Part shown: positions 1-5,974 of the stretch, one piece after another
Layout: the number at the start of each line of letters is the position of its first letter
Position numbering within the stretch: position 1 is the first letter of the stretch
Assembly: GCA_027047735.1 (NCBI GenBank)
Contig: JALTUD010000124.1
Span: forward strand, 1-7,998
Length of the DNA stretch: 7,998 nt
DNA from: Flavobacteriales bacterium
GTDB lineage: Bacteria; Bacteroidota; Bacteroidia; Flavobacteriales_D; Parvicellaceae
Direction: 5' to 3'
Notes under the pieces: model-generated
The model's database searches: none
What the model was told of the DNA's origin: nothing
Seen by the model: the letters and a program-made list of their open reading frames with translations, nothing else
Made by a program: the position numbers and the translations under genes

Positions 1-16
1 TCCCAATACTGTCGTT

Positions 17-55
17 GTAAAATTTTGTAGTAACTCGTTACAACAAAAATTTTAC
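17..55. repeat. Imperfect hairpin at the left edge
   Basis: An inverted repeat with arms at 17-34 and 37-55 around a 2-base loop. The arms pair apart from one mismatch and one bulge, and the stem is mostly A/T. No gene is visible to its left in the window, so it could be the end of a transcript entering from outside or part of another intergenic repeat. The following stretch, 56-112, shows nothing recognisable. Confidence 0.5.
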
Positions 56-112
56 GCCTAAGTCTTGAGAAAAATAAATTCTTCAAATTCTCCATAAAGT
101 TTATTGCATTGA

Positions 113-275
113 GCATAGCCCCAGCTATGGAAATAAAATATGAAGAAGTATAAAGGAAATAAAAGCACTTTATGGTGCTCATTATGCTCGTGTTAGGGAT
201 ACAATCCCTAACGCGAGCGAAATTGGCGGATAGAAAGTGAATTTTTGGTTTCTTAGATGATGAAAAAAATGCATT
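113..275 (-). repeat. Intergenic repeat copy A (order X-Y-Z on minus strand)
   Basis: This non-coding block has a counterpart at 1627-1800. Read on the minus strand it has three parts. Part X (about 275-220) contains 30 bases at 228-257 identical to 1746-1775. Part Y (218-186) is a palindrome with 15-base arms around a 3-base loop and one G:T mismatch, containing GTTAGGGAT. Part Z (185-113) aligns without gaps to 1656-1728 and contains a small CATAGC/GCTATG hairpin at 114-129. No coding potential is seen. It resembles REP-like palindromic repeats of Bacteroidota, but I cannot assign a named family. The first gene begins 24 bp after its end, so that gene's promoter must lie in or beside this block. 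Confidence 0.8.
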
Positions 276-298
276 GTCAATCGCATTGATACAATAAC

Positions 299-868
299 AT
301 GAAATATATAGAAGATCAATATTTTACCGGACAAGACTATGTTTCTACTCCACTGGAAAAAGGAGAATATGAAAATTGTACTTTTACAAATTGTAATTTT
401 TCTAACACTTCAATTGCACAAAATATATTCATAGATTGTGAGATTATCGAATGTAATCTGAGTATGGTAAACGTTTCCGATACAGCATTTAGAAACATAA
501 AATTTATAAATTGTAAATTGCTAGGAGTAAATTTTGAAAACTGTAATTCTTTTGCATTAAAATTACAATTTGAAAATTGCATACTTAATCACAGTACTTT
601 TTATCAAATGAATGTAAAGAACACTTCTTTCGTCGGCTCTCAACTAAAGGATGTTGACTTTACCGAAACAAATTTAACAAATTCAATTTTTAGTCGATGT
701 GACTTATCCGGAGCTGTTTTTATGAATACTATTTTAGATAAATCCGATTTTAGAGAAGCTAAACATTTTTCTATAAATCCCGAACAAAATAGATTATTGA
801 AAACCCGATTTACAAATGATAGTTTAAGTGGACTATTAACGAAATATAAATTACAAATAGACTTTTAA
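299..868 (+). CDS. Pentapeptide-repeat protein (Qnr/MfpA-like fold)
   Basis: A 189-residue protein built almost entirely of pentapeptide repeats. Phe, Leu, Ile or Val recurs every fifth position from about residue 25 to 155, for example CTFTNCNF, CDLSGAVF and TNLTNSIF. Such proteins fold into a right-handed quadrilateral beta-helix. A break in register near 84-90 (NSFALKLQ) fits a two-part helix or loop. The C-terminus, about 157-189 (SINPEQN, LSGLL, KLQIDF), resembles the capping segment of Qnr-like proteins. Some family members mimic DNA and protect gyrase, but nothing here proves that role. There is no signal peptide or membrane segment, so it is probably cytoplasmic. ATG at 299 is the natural start and has no Shine-Dalgarno. 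The rhomboid gene follows after 25 bp, suggesting co-transcription. Cysteine is frequent (NC, DC and EC dipeptides), which is common in repeat positions. The family call is firm; the function is not. Confidence 0.92.
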   Translation: MKYIEDQYFTGQDYVSTPLEKGEYENCTFTNCNFSNTSIAQNIFIDCEIIECNLSMVNVSDTAFRNIKFINCKLLGVNFENCNSFALKLQFENCILNHSTFYQMNVKNTSFVGSQLKDVDFTETNLTNSIFSRCDLSGAVFMNTILDKSDFREAKHFSINPEQNRLLKTRFTNDSLSGLLTKYKLQIDF

Positions 869-893
869 CCTTCCAACCACAAGTAAACTCGTT

Positions 894-1613
894 TTGAAAC
901 AAGAAAGAAACTCAATATTATCAGCAATGGAATACCCTTTAGCCTTATTGGCTTTAATGTGGTTAGTCTATTTTGCTGATTATATATTTCCCGTCGATTT
1001 ATTCAGATATGGGATTCTACCACGAAATAGCGAAGGATGGAAAGGTATTTTTTTCTCTCCCCTCATACATAGTCCTTCGGATATTCACCATATTATCAAT
1101 AACTCTGCACCATTCTTTATTTTAAGTTGGACTCTGTTTTATTTTTATAAAAAAATAGCTTGGAAAATCCTTCTATTTTCGTGGATAGTAGGTGGTTCTT
1201 TAGTATGGATAGCTGCCAGAAGCAGTTACCATATCGGTATGAGTGGCGTTATTTACAGTCTGGCGTTTTTTTTATTTTTCAGTGGCGTATTTAGGAGAGA
1301 AATCAAGCTAATGGCTATTTCTTTGTTTGTTGTTTTCCTTTACGGAAGTATGATTTGGGGAATTTTTCCAACAAAACCGGGTGTTTCTTTTGAAGGGCAC
1401 TTTTTTGGAGCACTTACAGGAGTCCTCCTCGCCTACTATTACCGTAATAAAGGAGCGACGTTTAAAAAAAAAGTGTATAATTGGGAGGTTGAGGAAAAAA
1501 AAGAACAGCTGTTAAAAGAAAAAGGATACAAGAAAATCACGCATCCTGAAACAGGGTATATTACACATTTTGAAAAAGAGATAAAGCGTAACGGAGATGA
1601 TGGAGTACGTTAA
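894..1613 (+). CDS. Rhomboid family intramembrane serine protease
   Basis: A 239-residue polytopic membrane protein with about six hydrophobic segments (roughly 13-32, 71-86, 89-107, 114-132, 136-158, 164-183). The rhomboid signature is complete: HxxxN at H66-N70 (HHIINN), the nucleophile in GMSG with Ser117, and the partner His169 in GHFFGALTG. It should cleave transmembrane substrates within the inner membrane; no substrate is evident. The Lys/Glu-rich tail (184-239) is probably cytoplasmic. The start is TTG at 894, which places KQER before the first membrane segment as is usual for rhomboids. The only ATG alternative is at 927 (Met12), and it would remove most of that charge. A stop codon at 858-860 in the same frame rules out a much earlier start. 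It lies 25 bp after the pentapeptide gene and is probably co-transcribed. A GTTAGGGAT palindrome begins 15 bp after its stop. Confidence 0.93.
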   Translation: MKQERNSILSAMEYPLALLALMWLVYFADYIFPVDLFRYGILPRNSEGWKGIFFSPLIHSPSDIHHIINNSAPFFILSWTLFYFYKKIAWKILLFSWIVGGSLVWIAARSSYHIGMSGVIYSLAFFLFFSGVFRREIKLMAISLFVVFLYGSMIWGIFPTKPGVSFEGHFFGALTGVLLAYYYRNKGATFKKKVYNWEVEEKKEQLLKEKGYKKITHPETGYITHFEKEIKRNGDDGVR

Positions 1614-1626
1614 AATGAATATTCCT

Positions 1627-1788
1627 GCGTTAGGGATTGTATCCCTAACACGAGCAAAATAGACGGTATAAAGCGTTTTTTGATTCCTTATCCTTCTTCA
1701 TAAAAAATTTCCATAGCGGGTGCTATGCAAAATTTTTATTCATCGTCTAAGAAACCAAAAATTCACTTTCTATCCTCCTATTTTACTC
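1627..1788 (+). repeat. Intergenic repeat copy B (order Y-Z-X on plus strand)
   Basis: The counterpart of copy A, in inverted orientation and permuted. Y is at 1627-1655, a GTTAGGGAT/ATCCCTAAC palindrome with a 3-base loop at 1638-1640. Z is at 1656-1728, ungapped against the reverse complement of 113-185, with a CATAGC/GCTATG hairpin near 1712-1727. X is at about 1729-1788, including the 30 bases at 1746-1775 identical to the complement of 228-257. After X, where copy A continues into the Y palindrome, this copy runs straight into the type-2 element through the shared GCGTTAGGGAT. The A and B copies bracket the pentapeptide-rhomboid pair. An open frame from 1720 to 1953 is spurious because it consists of this repeat and the next. 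Confidence 0.8.
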
Positions 1789-1931
1789 GCGTTAGGGATA
1801 GGAGCGGCATCCTTTTGCCCTCCCTCCTTTTGGAGGGCAAAAGATATAGTGGATAGCCCGACCATTCGAGCGTTAAAAAAGGCGTATAGTCAGAACTATA
1901 CGCCTTTTTTTATGCTCGAATGGGAACGCCC
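1789..1931 (+). repeat. Type-2 structured repeat, copy 1 (two-hairpin element)
   Basis: A 143-base element with a second copy at 3617-3764 on the other strand. The shared layout is as follows. The 5' end is CGTTAGGGATAG. Hairpin 1 has 11-bp arms at 1813-1823 and 1832-1842 (GCCCTCC/GGAGGGC flanked by T and A runs). The linker ends in GATAGCCCGACC (1852-1863). Hairpin 2 has 28-base arms at 1863-1890 and 1895-1922, nearly perfect, with a CAGA loop. The 3' end is GGGAACGCCC. The outer CGTT and AACG, and GGG and CCC across hairpin 1, can also pair, closing a branched structure. It ends 8 bp from the stop codon of the convergent DUF4139 gene. I recall similar intergenic repeats as abundant in Flavobacteriia but know no family name. 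It could be a transcribed RNA or a non-autonomous mobile repeat. Confidence 0.75.
1875..1911. terminator. Bidirectional intrinsic terminator between convergent genes
   Basis: The inner part of hairpin 2 has the form A6, GGCGTATAGT (1881-1890), CAGA, ACTATACGCC (1895-1904), T7. On the plus strand a 10-bp GC-containing stem is followed by seven T. On the minus strand the same stem is followed by six T. It sits between the plus-strand rhomboid unit and the minus-strand DUF4139 gene, which ends 28 bp away at 1940, so it could stop transcription from both sides. The classic form supports the call; activity is inferred. Confidence 0.7.
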
Positions 1932-1939
1932 AACAATTT

Positions 1940-3571
1940 TTACAAATTACTGATAACTTTATCTTTTGGATATTTTACTTCAAATTTATATTGTATTTTC
2001 TGTGTTGCATTTGCCGGCACTTTTATTGTCCACGTTAGTTTGCCTGTGGTTGCATCGTATTGAGCTCCTCCGTTTTCTATCATACTAATTTCTATTTCTT
2101 TTATGGTAGAAATTGGAATTTGATCGATAACCTTAATCTCTATTGGCACGGACTTATTGTTGTGCACTTTTATTTCATAACCGCGAGTAGATTTTTTGTT
2201 TCCACCAAAACTACTGTTTTTACAAAAATCCTTGATTTTATTTCGCTCTATCACGATGCTTTTATCTCTTCCTAACGAAACGTCCAAGGTATCATTGGCT
2301 ACATTCGTTTCAATGTAAGACTTGCCTACAAAGGTATTTTCAAAATAAATATTTGCATCTCCGGGCAATAGATTATAATTCCCCCACTCTGTTATTTTGG
2401 CTAACAAAAAAGCTTCTCTATCCAATCGTGGCATCGCAAAATATTCATATTCCACAGGCAATTCATAGTTCTGAATTTCAACTAATTCTCCTTTTTTATC
2501 ACTCTTAATCGTGTAGGGAATCGCAATATCAAAGGTCGTGTTTATGGTATTTTGTGTTACGGTGGTATAATTTGCAGTAGAGTTACTTTCAGCTTTATCA
2601 TCACTTGATACTGTTACACTTTCCAACTGCGGTTCTTCATCCTCCATTGGGCTATAGCCTTGAACCTTTGGTCTTTCTTTGTCATACCTTTTTCTGTTGT
2701 TAGAGGACGGTGTATAATACTGTAAATACCAAGTCGAAAATACAGGTTGCGTATTGTTGTACGAGGGATTTCCGGTCGATAATTTTAATTTTACATTGTT
2801 CCAATCTGCTCCTGTATTTTGTTGAACTTTAGCTTTATACACCAAATCAACAGGCTCATCTATCGAGTTTGCTCTAATATCGTAAAAAGGAGTCCACCCG
2901 GCATTATTCACCATATAAGAAACGGTAATATTGGCATATCCCCTATATTTTGAAGCTAACTTTACAGTTATCTCTCCTGTATTTTTTACACCATTGAACA
3001 AATGATTTCTTCTACTGTGGAGTGCTTCTAATTTCTTGTGAATTTCTTTCTCACTTTCCGCAATATCGAGTAAACGAGTTTCTATATTTGTCATCCGTTC
3101 TCTGTAAAAATCAGCTGCATCCATTAAGTCTTCAATATCTACACCTGTATTCGCTCCTCCTAATTTTTTATTGGCTTGAAGTAGTGATTTTTCTTCGTTA
3201 TACACCTTTCTTTTAGAGTTTCTGATGGCTAACTGAAACTCTAACTCCTTAATACTGTCATCAATAGCTTTGACTTCCGGTCGGTTATTCATTTGATTTT
3301 TAGACCAATAGTTAACTTCGCTAGAAGCAGAAATAACCGTAACTTTCCGGTTATTTACCTTTATCTGTAAACTATTGGGCTGAATATACGGCGACAAATT
3401 TGTCAATTTAAATTCATTTTTTCCCACAACTAAATTCGCCTTAGCTTTCCGGTTCACTTCTGCCCCCGAAAGATAAACCGTAACTTCCTCCACCTTTGAA
3501 GATATTTCTTTTTGAGCCCATATCGAGAGACTTACAGATGTCAGTAAGGTAAAACTTATTATTTTTTTGAT
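1940..3571 (-). CDS. DUF4140/DUF4139 (MuiA-like) exported protein, non-standard start
   Basis: The first in-frame standard start is GTG at 3493, giving 517 residues that open directly in the N-terminal domain (EEVTVYLSGAEVNRKAK). In frame upstream, codons 3571-3494 encode a clear signal peptide: KK, a hydrophobic stretch FTLLTSVSLSIW, and a cleavage site after WA before QKE. A TGA at 3572-3574 closes the frame, and the codon at 3571 where ATG would be expected is ATC. Translation may start at ATC, or at TTG (3575-3573) in another frame if one A of the A7 run is skipped. Numbering from GTG, a DUF4140 domain lies at about 3-55, a helical coiled-coil region at about 75-165, and the DUF4139 beta domain at about 185-512 (AGWTPFYDIR at 198-207). 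A low-complexity Ser/Thr/Asn insertion spans 290-320. This matches the MuiA-like family, whose biochemical role is unknown. Export to the periplasm or envelope is inferred. Type-2 repeats lie on both sides. Confidence 0.88.
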   Translation of the reverse strand: MKKIISFTLLTSVSLSIWAQKEISSKVEEVTVYLSGAEVNRKAKANLVVGKNEFKLTNLSPYIQPNSLQIKVNNRKVTVISASSEVNYWSKNQMNNRPEVKAIDDSIKELEFQLAIRNSKRKVYNEEKSLLQANKKLGGANTGVDIEDLMDAADFYRERMTNIETRLLDIAESEKEIHKKLEALHSRRNHLFNGVKNTGEITVKLASKYRGYANITVSYMVNNAGWTPFYDIRANSIDEPVDLVYKAKVQQNTGADWNNVKLKLSTGNPSYNNTQPVFSTWYLQYYTPSSNNRKRYDKERPKVQGYSPMEDEEPQLESVTVSSDDKAESNSTANYTTVTQNTINTTFDIAIPYTIKSDKKGELVEIQNYELPVEYEYFAMPRLDREAFLLAKITEWGNYNLLPGDANIYFENTFVGKSYIETNVANDTLDVSLGRDKSIVIERNKIKDFCKNSSFGGNKKSTRGYEIKVHNNKSVPIEIKVIDQIPISTIKEIEISMIENGGAQYDATTGKLTWTIKVPANATQKIQYKFEVKYPKDKVISNL

Positions 3572-3616
3572 TCAATTGTGTTTACACGATGCTTTTAAAT
3601 TCGTTCAATATTATTT

Positions 3617-3764
3617 GGGCGTTCCCCCAATTTACAAAAAGAACATATCGCTCTCGCTCAACGTTCTTTTTGCAAATTGGGGTCGGGCTATCACTACTCA
3701 CTCTTTTTGCCCTCAAAAGGAGGAGGGCAAAAAGGAGTTCAAACACACCGTTCTATCCCTAACG
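3617..3764 (-). repeat. Type-2 structured repeat, copy 2
   Basis: This copy reads 5' to 3' on the minus strand. It runs from CGTTAGGGATAG (3764-3753) through hairpin 1 (arms 3704-3714 and 3723-3733, GCCCTC/GAGGGC), the linker GATAGCCCGA (3692-3683) and hairpin 2 (22-base arms 3661-3682 and 3625-3646 around a loop with GAGCGAGAGC) to GGGAACGCCC (3626-3617). Ends and linkers match copy 1 closely. The hairpin-2 stems are unrelated in sequence to those of copy 1 yet pair along their whole length, with two mismatches that become G:U pairs in RNA. The element starts 33 bp after the stop codon of the T9SS cargo gene and ends 45 bp before the signal-peptide codons of the DUF4139 gene. It could be a 3' UTR structure, an RNA, or a mobile palindrome. 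No target-site duplication is evident. Confidence 0.75.
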
Positions 3765-3797
3765 TGGAAAGAAATATCACTAAATATACAGAACCAA

Positions 3798-4544
3798 TTA
3801 ATACCCTTGTTTAATCGCTTTTACCATTCGTTGAGTACTACCGGAAATTAATTTTACAAAATAAACTCCCGGAAAAATTTTCTCATCCGCCAAGAGCGTT
3901 ATCGTTTGTCCTTCTTTAATTATAGTTTTTGGAATAATAATTCTCCCCAAAGCATCAGACACTGAATAATAAGCAACTGTTGAAGAGCATCCACCCCTAA
4001 AATTCAAATTTAGTGCTTCACTAAAAGGATTAGGGTATAAGTTCATACGAATGCAATCATTTTCTCTTAGAGAAACCGTATTATCTACGTTGATTTTTAC
4101 TTCACTTATCCCATAACAAGCACCACCGTAATTGCTTAATCCCGTAATCAAAACATACTTTGCTTTTGTATTATTTAGATCAGCTATAAACTCTCCTTCG
4201 TATCGATTAAACCCTGTACCTTGATTAAGTACGTATGTGCCTACCTCTACCCACGTAACTCCATCTCCCGAAACATCAACAGCAATTTCTTGCATTCCCC
4301 AATCCAATAAATCAGGAGCGTTGGTATTCCAAACAAACATTTCGTGTAGGACATAGCTTTCTCCCAAATTATATTGTATCCAATGAGAATTTCCTCGAGC
4401 AGGATTAGGACTTGGCGAAGTTTGACAAGAAATCCAACCATCATACCAAGTTGCACTATGCCTATCCATATAGCATTGAGCTTGTGAAAGTGTGCTAATA
4501 CCTAAGCAAAATAAACTATAAATAAGTATTTTTTTCATTTTCAT
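3798..4544 (-). CDS. Secreted discoidin-like protein with T9SS C-terminal sorting domain
   Basis: A 248-residue protein in three parts. Residues 1-22 are a Sec signal peptide with cleavage after SQA before Q23. Residues about 28-152 form a beta-sandwich like F5/8 type C (discoidin) domains, with WIQYNLGESYVLHEMFVWN, a VSGDGVTWVEVGTY strand pair and the closing KYVLITGLSNYGGACYGISEVKI strands; this fold usually binds carbohydrate or other surface ligands. Residues about 166-248 are a type A T9SS sorting domain with LYPNPFSEAL, a central VSDALGR, and GVYFVKL ending in MVKAIKQ. That domain normally directs transport across the outer membrane and is removed or attached at the surface. The mature part has five cysteines (24, 40, 143, 164, 186). 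ATG at 4544 and ATG at 4538 are both possible starts. It is the last gene of the operon, starting 6 bp after the DUF1501 stop. Its ligand is not known. Confidence 0.9.
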   Translation of the reverse strand: MKMKKILIYSLFCLGISTLSQAQCYMDRHSATWYDGWISCQTSPSPNPARGNSHWIQYNLGESYVLHEMFVWNTNAPDLLDWGMQEIAVDVSGDGVTWVEVGTYVLNQGTGFNRYEGEFIADLNNTKAKYVLITGLSNYGGACYGISEVKINVDNTVSLRENDCIRMNLYPNPFSEALNLNFRGGCSSTVAYYSVSDALGRIIIPKTIIKEGQTITLLADEKIFPGVYFVKLISGSTQRMVKAIKQGY

Positions 4545-4550
4545 TTATCT

Positions 4551-5954
4551 TTACATATTCATAAAACCTATAGGAGGCGTTGTGGTAGATAGTCCGGATA
4601 CATTGTGGAAATTACCTAAATTTGGTAATACCGTAGTTAAATCCGATGGTGAAATACCGTACCACAAAGCTAACTCGGCAAAAATTGAATCGGTTGCAGT
4701 TGTCGGTACCATTACGCCTCCATTTATATATTGACCACTATTAATTTCTAACGACGGATAAGTTCCATAAATCGTTCCTCCATTTACACTACCTCCCATA
4801 ACCATCATATTTCCACCCCAAGCATGATCAGAACCATTTCCATTTGATGTAAGCGTTCTGGCAAATTCTGAAACAACAAATGTTGTAACTTCGTTAAAGA
4901 CGCCCATTTCATCTAACGCTCCTTTAAAAGAAACCAACGCATCGTTTACTACCTGTAATTTTTCAGCTTGATTTAAAATTAATTCATCGTGATGATCCCA
5001 GCCACCTAACCGCACAAAGAAGATTTGCCGATCAAAACCTAACGTTGTTCGAGCAGCTATGGTTTTAGCTATCATCTTAAATTCTTTAGATGTTCGTTCG
5101 TTACTAAACGTTGTATTGAAATCGGGTACTGCATCAATTGCATTCTGAAACTCCTCTCCTGCTTCTATCGAGCCCCTAAAAATATCAGCATATGTTTTAT
5201 GAAATTGATCACTGTAAGCGTAATTTAAGATACTGTCGGTAGCTGCCTTTCGTTCAGGATTATCACCCCAACTCGCATTTCTATTGGTTGGCATCAAAGC
5301 TCCATTATAATTTAAACTAAATTCCACTGAATTTTGACCGTACTGAAATATATTTGCCCCCGATAAAGATAGGTTCATTGAGATGTTATTATTCGTGTTA
5401 ACTGAACTTAACAAATCTGCTATTCGCCCTCCCCAACCTTTGTTAGTCCTTACATTAGGTCTTCCACTTTGCCAATGATTGTATTGATCTAAATGAGAAA
5501 AAAGCCCCAAAGGTAAATTAGCACTACCATTTTGATATTGCGTTTTGGTTGTTGGTTCAACTAAAGTTCCTGCATTTGCAATAAAGGCGACATCGCCCGC
5601 ATCGAACAAAGGTTGTATTCCGCTTAATGAAGGATGAACACCAAAATTTCCTCCGGTGTTATTCAATGATAGTAAATTCGATTGAGGTATTGCCAAATTA
5701 GAACGAGTAGTTGCATAGTGATTATACTCTGTGTTACTTTTAGGAATTAACATATTGTAAGAATCATTTCCTCCTTGAAGGAAAAAACAAACCATAGCCT
5801 TGTACCCATTAGTTGGAGGAGGCATACTACTCGCCAAAGCATTCATTGTTTTTAAATTAACAATAGACGAAAAAGGAGTAGTCAATCCTATTGAAGCCAA
5901 GCTAACTTGCTTAATAAACTTTCTCCTTGATTCTTGAAATTCTTTTTTAGCCAT
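4551..5954 (-). CDS. DUF1501 family protein with Tat-like signal
   Basis: A 467-residue protein. The N-terminus has a twin-arginine motif (ESRRKFIKQ, residues 8-16) followed by a hydrophobic stretch (VSLASIGLTTPFSSIV), so export of the folded protein by Tat is likely. DUF1501 hallmarks appear in order: FFLQGGNDSYN at 57-67, FGVHPSL at 104-110, FSHLDQYNHWQSG at 152-164, GWGGRIAD at 173-180, GGWDHHDE at 317-324, SEFARTLTSNG at 362-372 and SDHAWGGNMMVMGG at 375-388. The family is related to the alkaline phosphatase/sulfatase fold, and the Asp and His in these motifs could hold metal; no substrate is established. Length is normal and no disruption is seen. It starts 20 bp after the DUF1800 stop and is followed by the T9SS cargo gene after 6 bp. 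No Shine-Dalgarno precedes the ATG. The family is certain; an enzymatic role is inferred from the fold only. Confidence 0.94.
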   Translation of the reverse strand: MAKKEFQESRRKFIKQVSLASIGLTTPFSSIVNLKTMNALASSMPPPTNGYKAMVCFFLQGGNDSYNMLIPKSNTEYNHYATTRSNLAIPQSNLLSLNNTGGNFGVHPSLSGIQPLFDAGDVAFIANAGTLVEPTTKTQYQNGSANLPLGLFSHLDQYNHWQSGRPNVRTNKGWGGRIADLLSSVNTNNNISMNLSLSGANIFQYGQNSVEFSLNYNGALMPTNRNASWGDNPERKAATDSILNYAYSDQFHKTYADIFRGSIEAGEEFQNAIDAVPDFNTTFSNERTSKEFKMIAKTIAARTTLGFDRQIFFVRLGGWDHHDELILNQAEKLQVVNDALVSFKGALDEMGVFNEVTTFVVSEFARTLTSNGNGSDHAWGGNMMVMGGSVNGGTIYGTYPSLEINSGQYINGGVMVPTTATDSIFAELALWYGISPSDLTTVLPNLGNFHNVSGLSTTTPPIGFMNM

Positions 5955-5974
5955 TTTATAGAAAGTTTAAATCG

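Noticed and set aside
225..250. Bacteroidota promoter (TTG...TAnnTTTG) for the pentapeptide gene
   Set aside because: TTGG near 224 and AATTTTTG at 242-249 come close, but the -7 box has a mismatch and the segment is part of a repeat also found at 1746-1775, away from any plus-strand gene start.
337..582. Minus-strand open frame opposite the pentapeptide gene
   Set aside because: It mirrors the regular pentapeptide periodicity of the real gene on the plus strand.
1789..1931. Integron attC site
   Set aside because: GTTAGGG at the start suggested one, but attC needs RYYYAAC at the 5' end and GTTRRRY at the 3' end flanking one hairpin. Here the order is reversed, there are two hairpins, and no integrase is in the window.
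1720..1953. Plus-strand open frame of 77 codons
   Set aside because: It lies within repeat copy B and the type-2 element, crosses both hairpins and runs over the end of the DUF4139 gene; the translation looks like no protein.
3567..3851. Plus-strand open frame of 94 codons
   Set aside because: It consists mostly of type-2 copy 2 and the antisense of the T9SS cargo gene's end; no domain or signal is seen.
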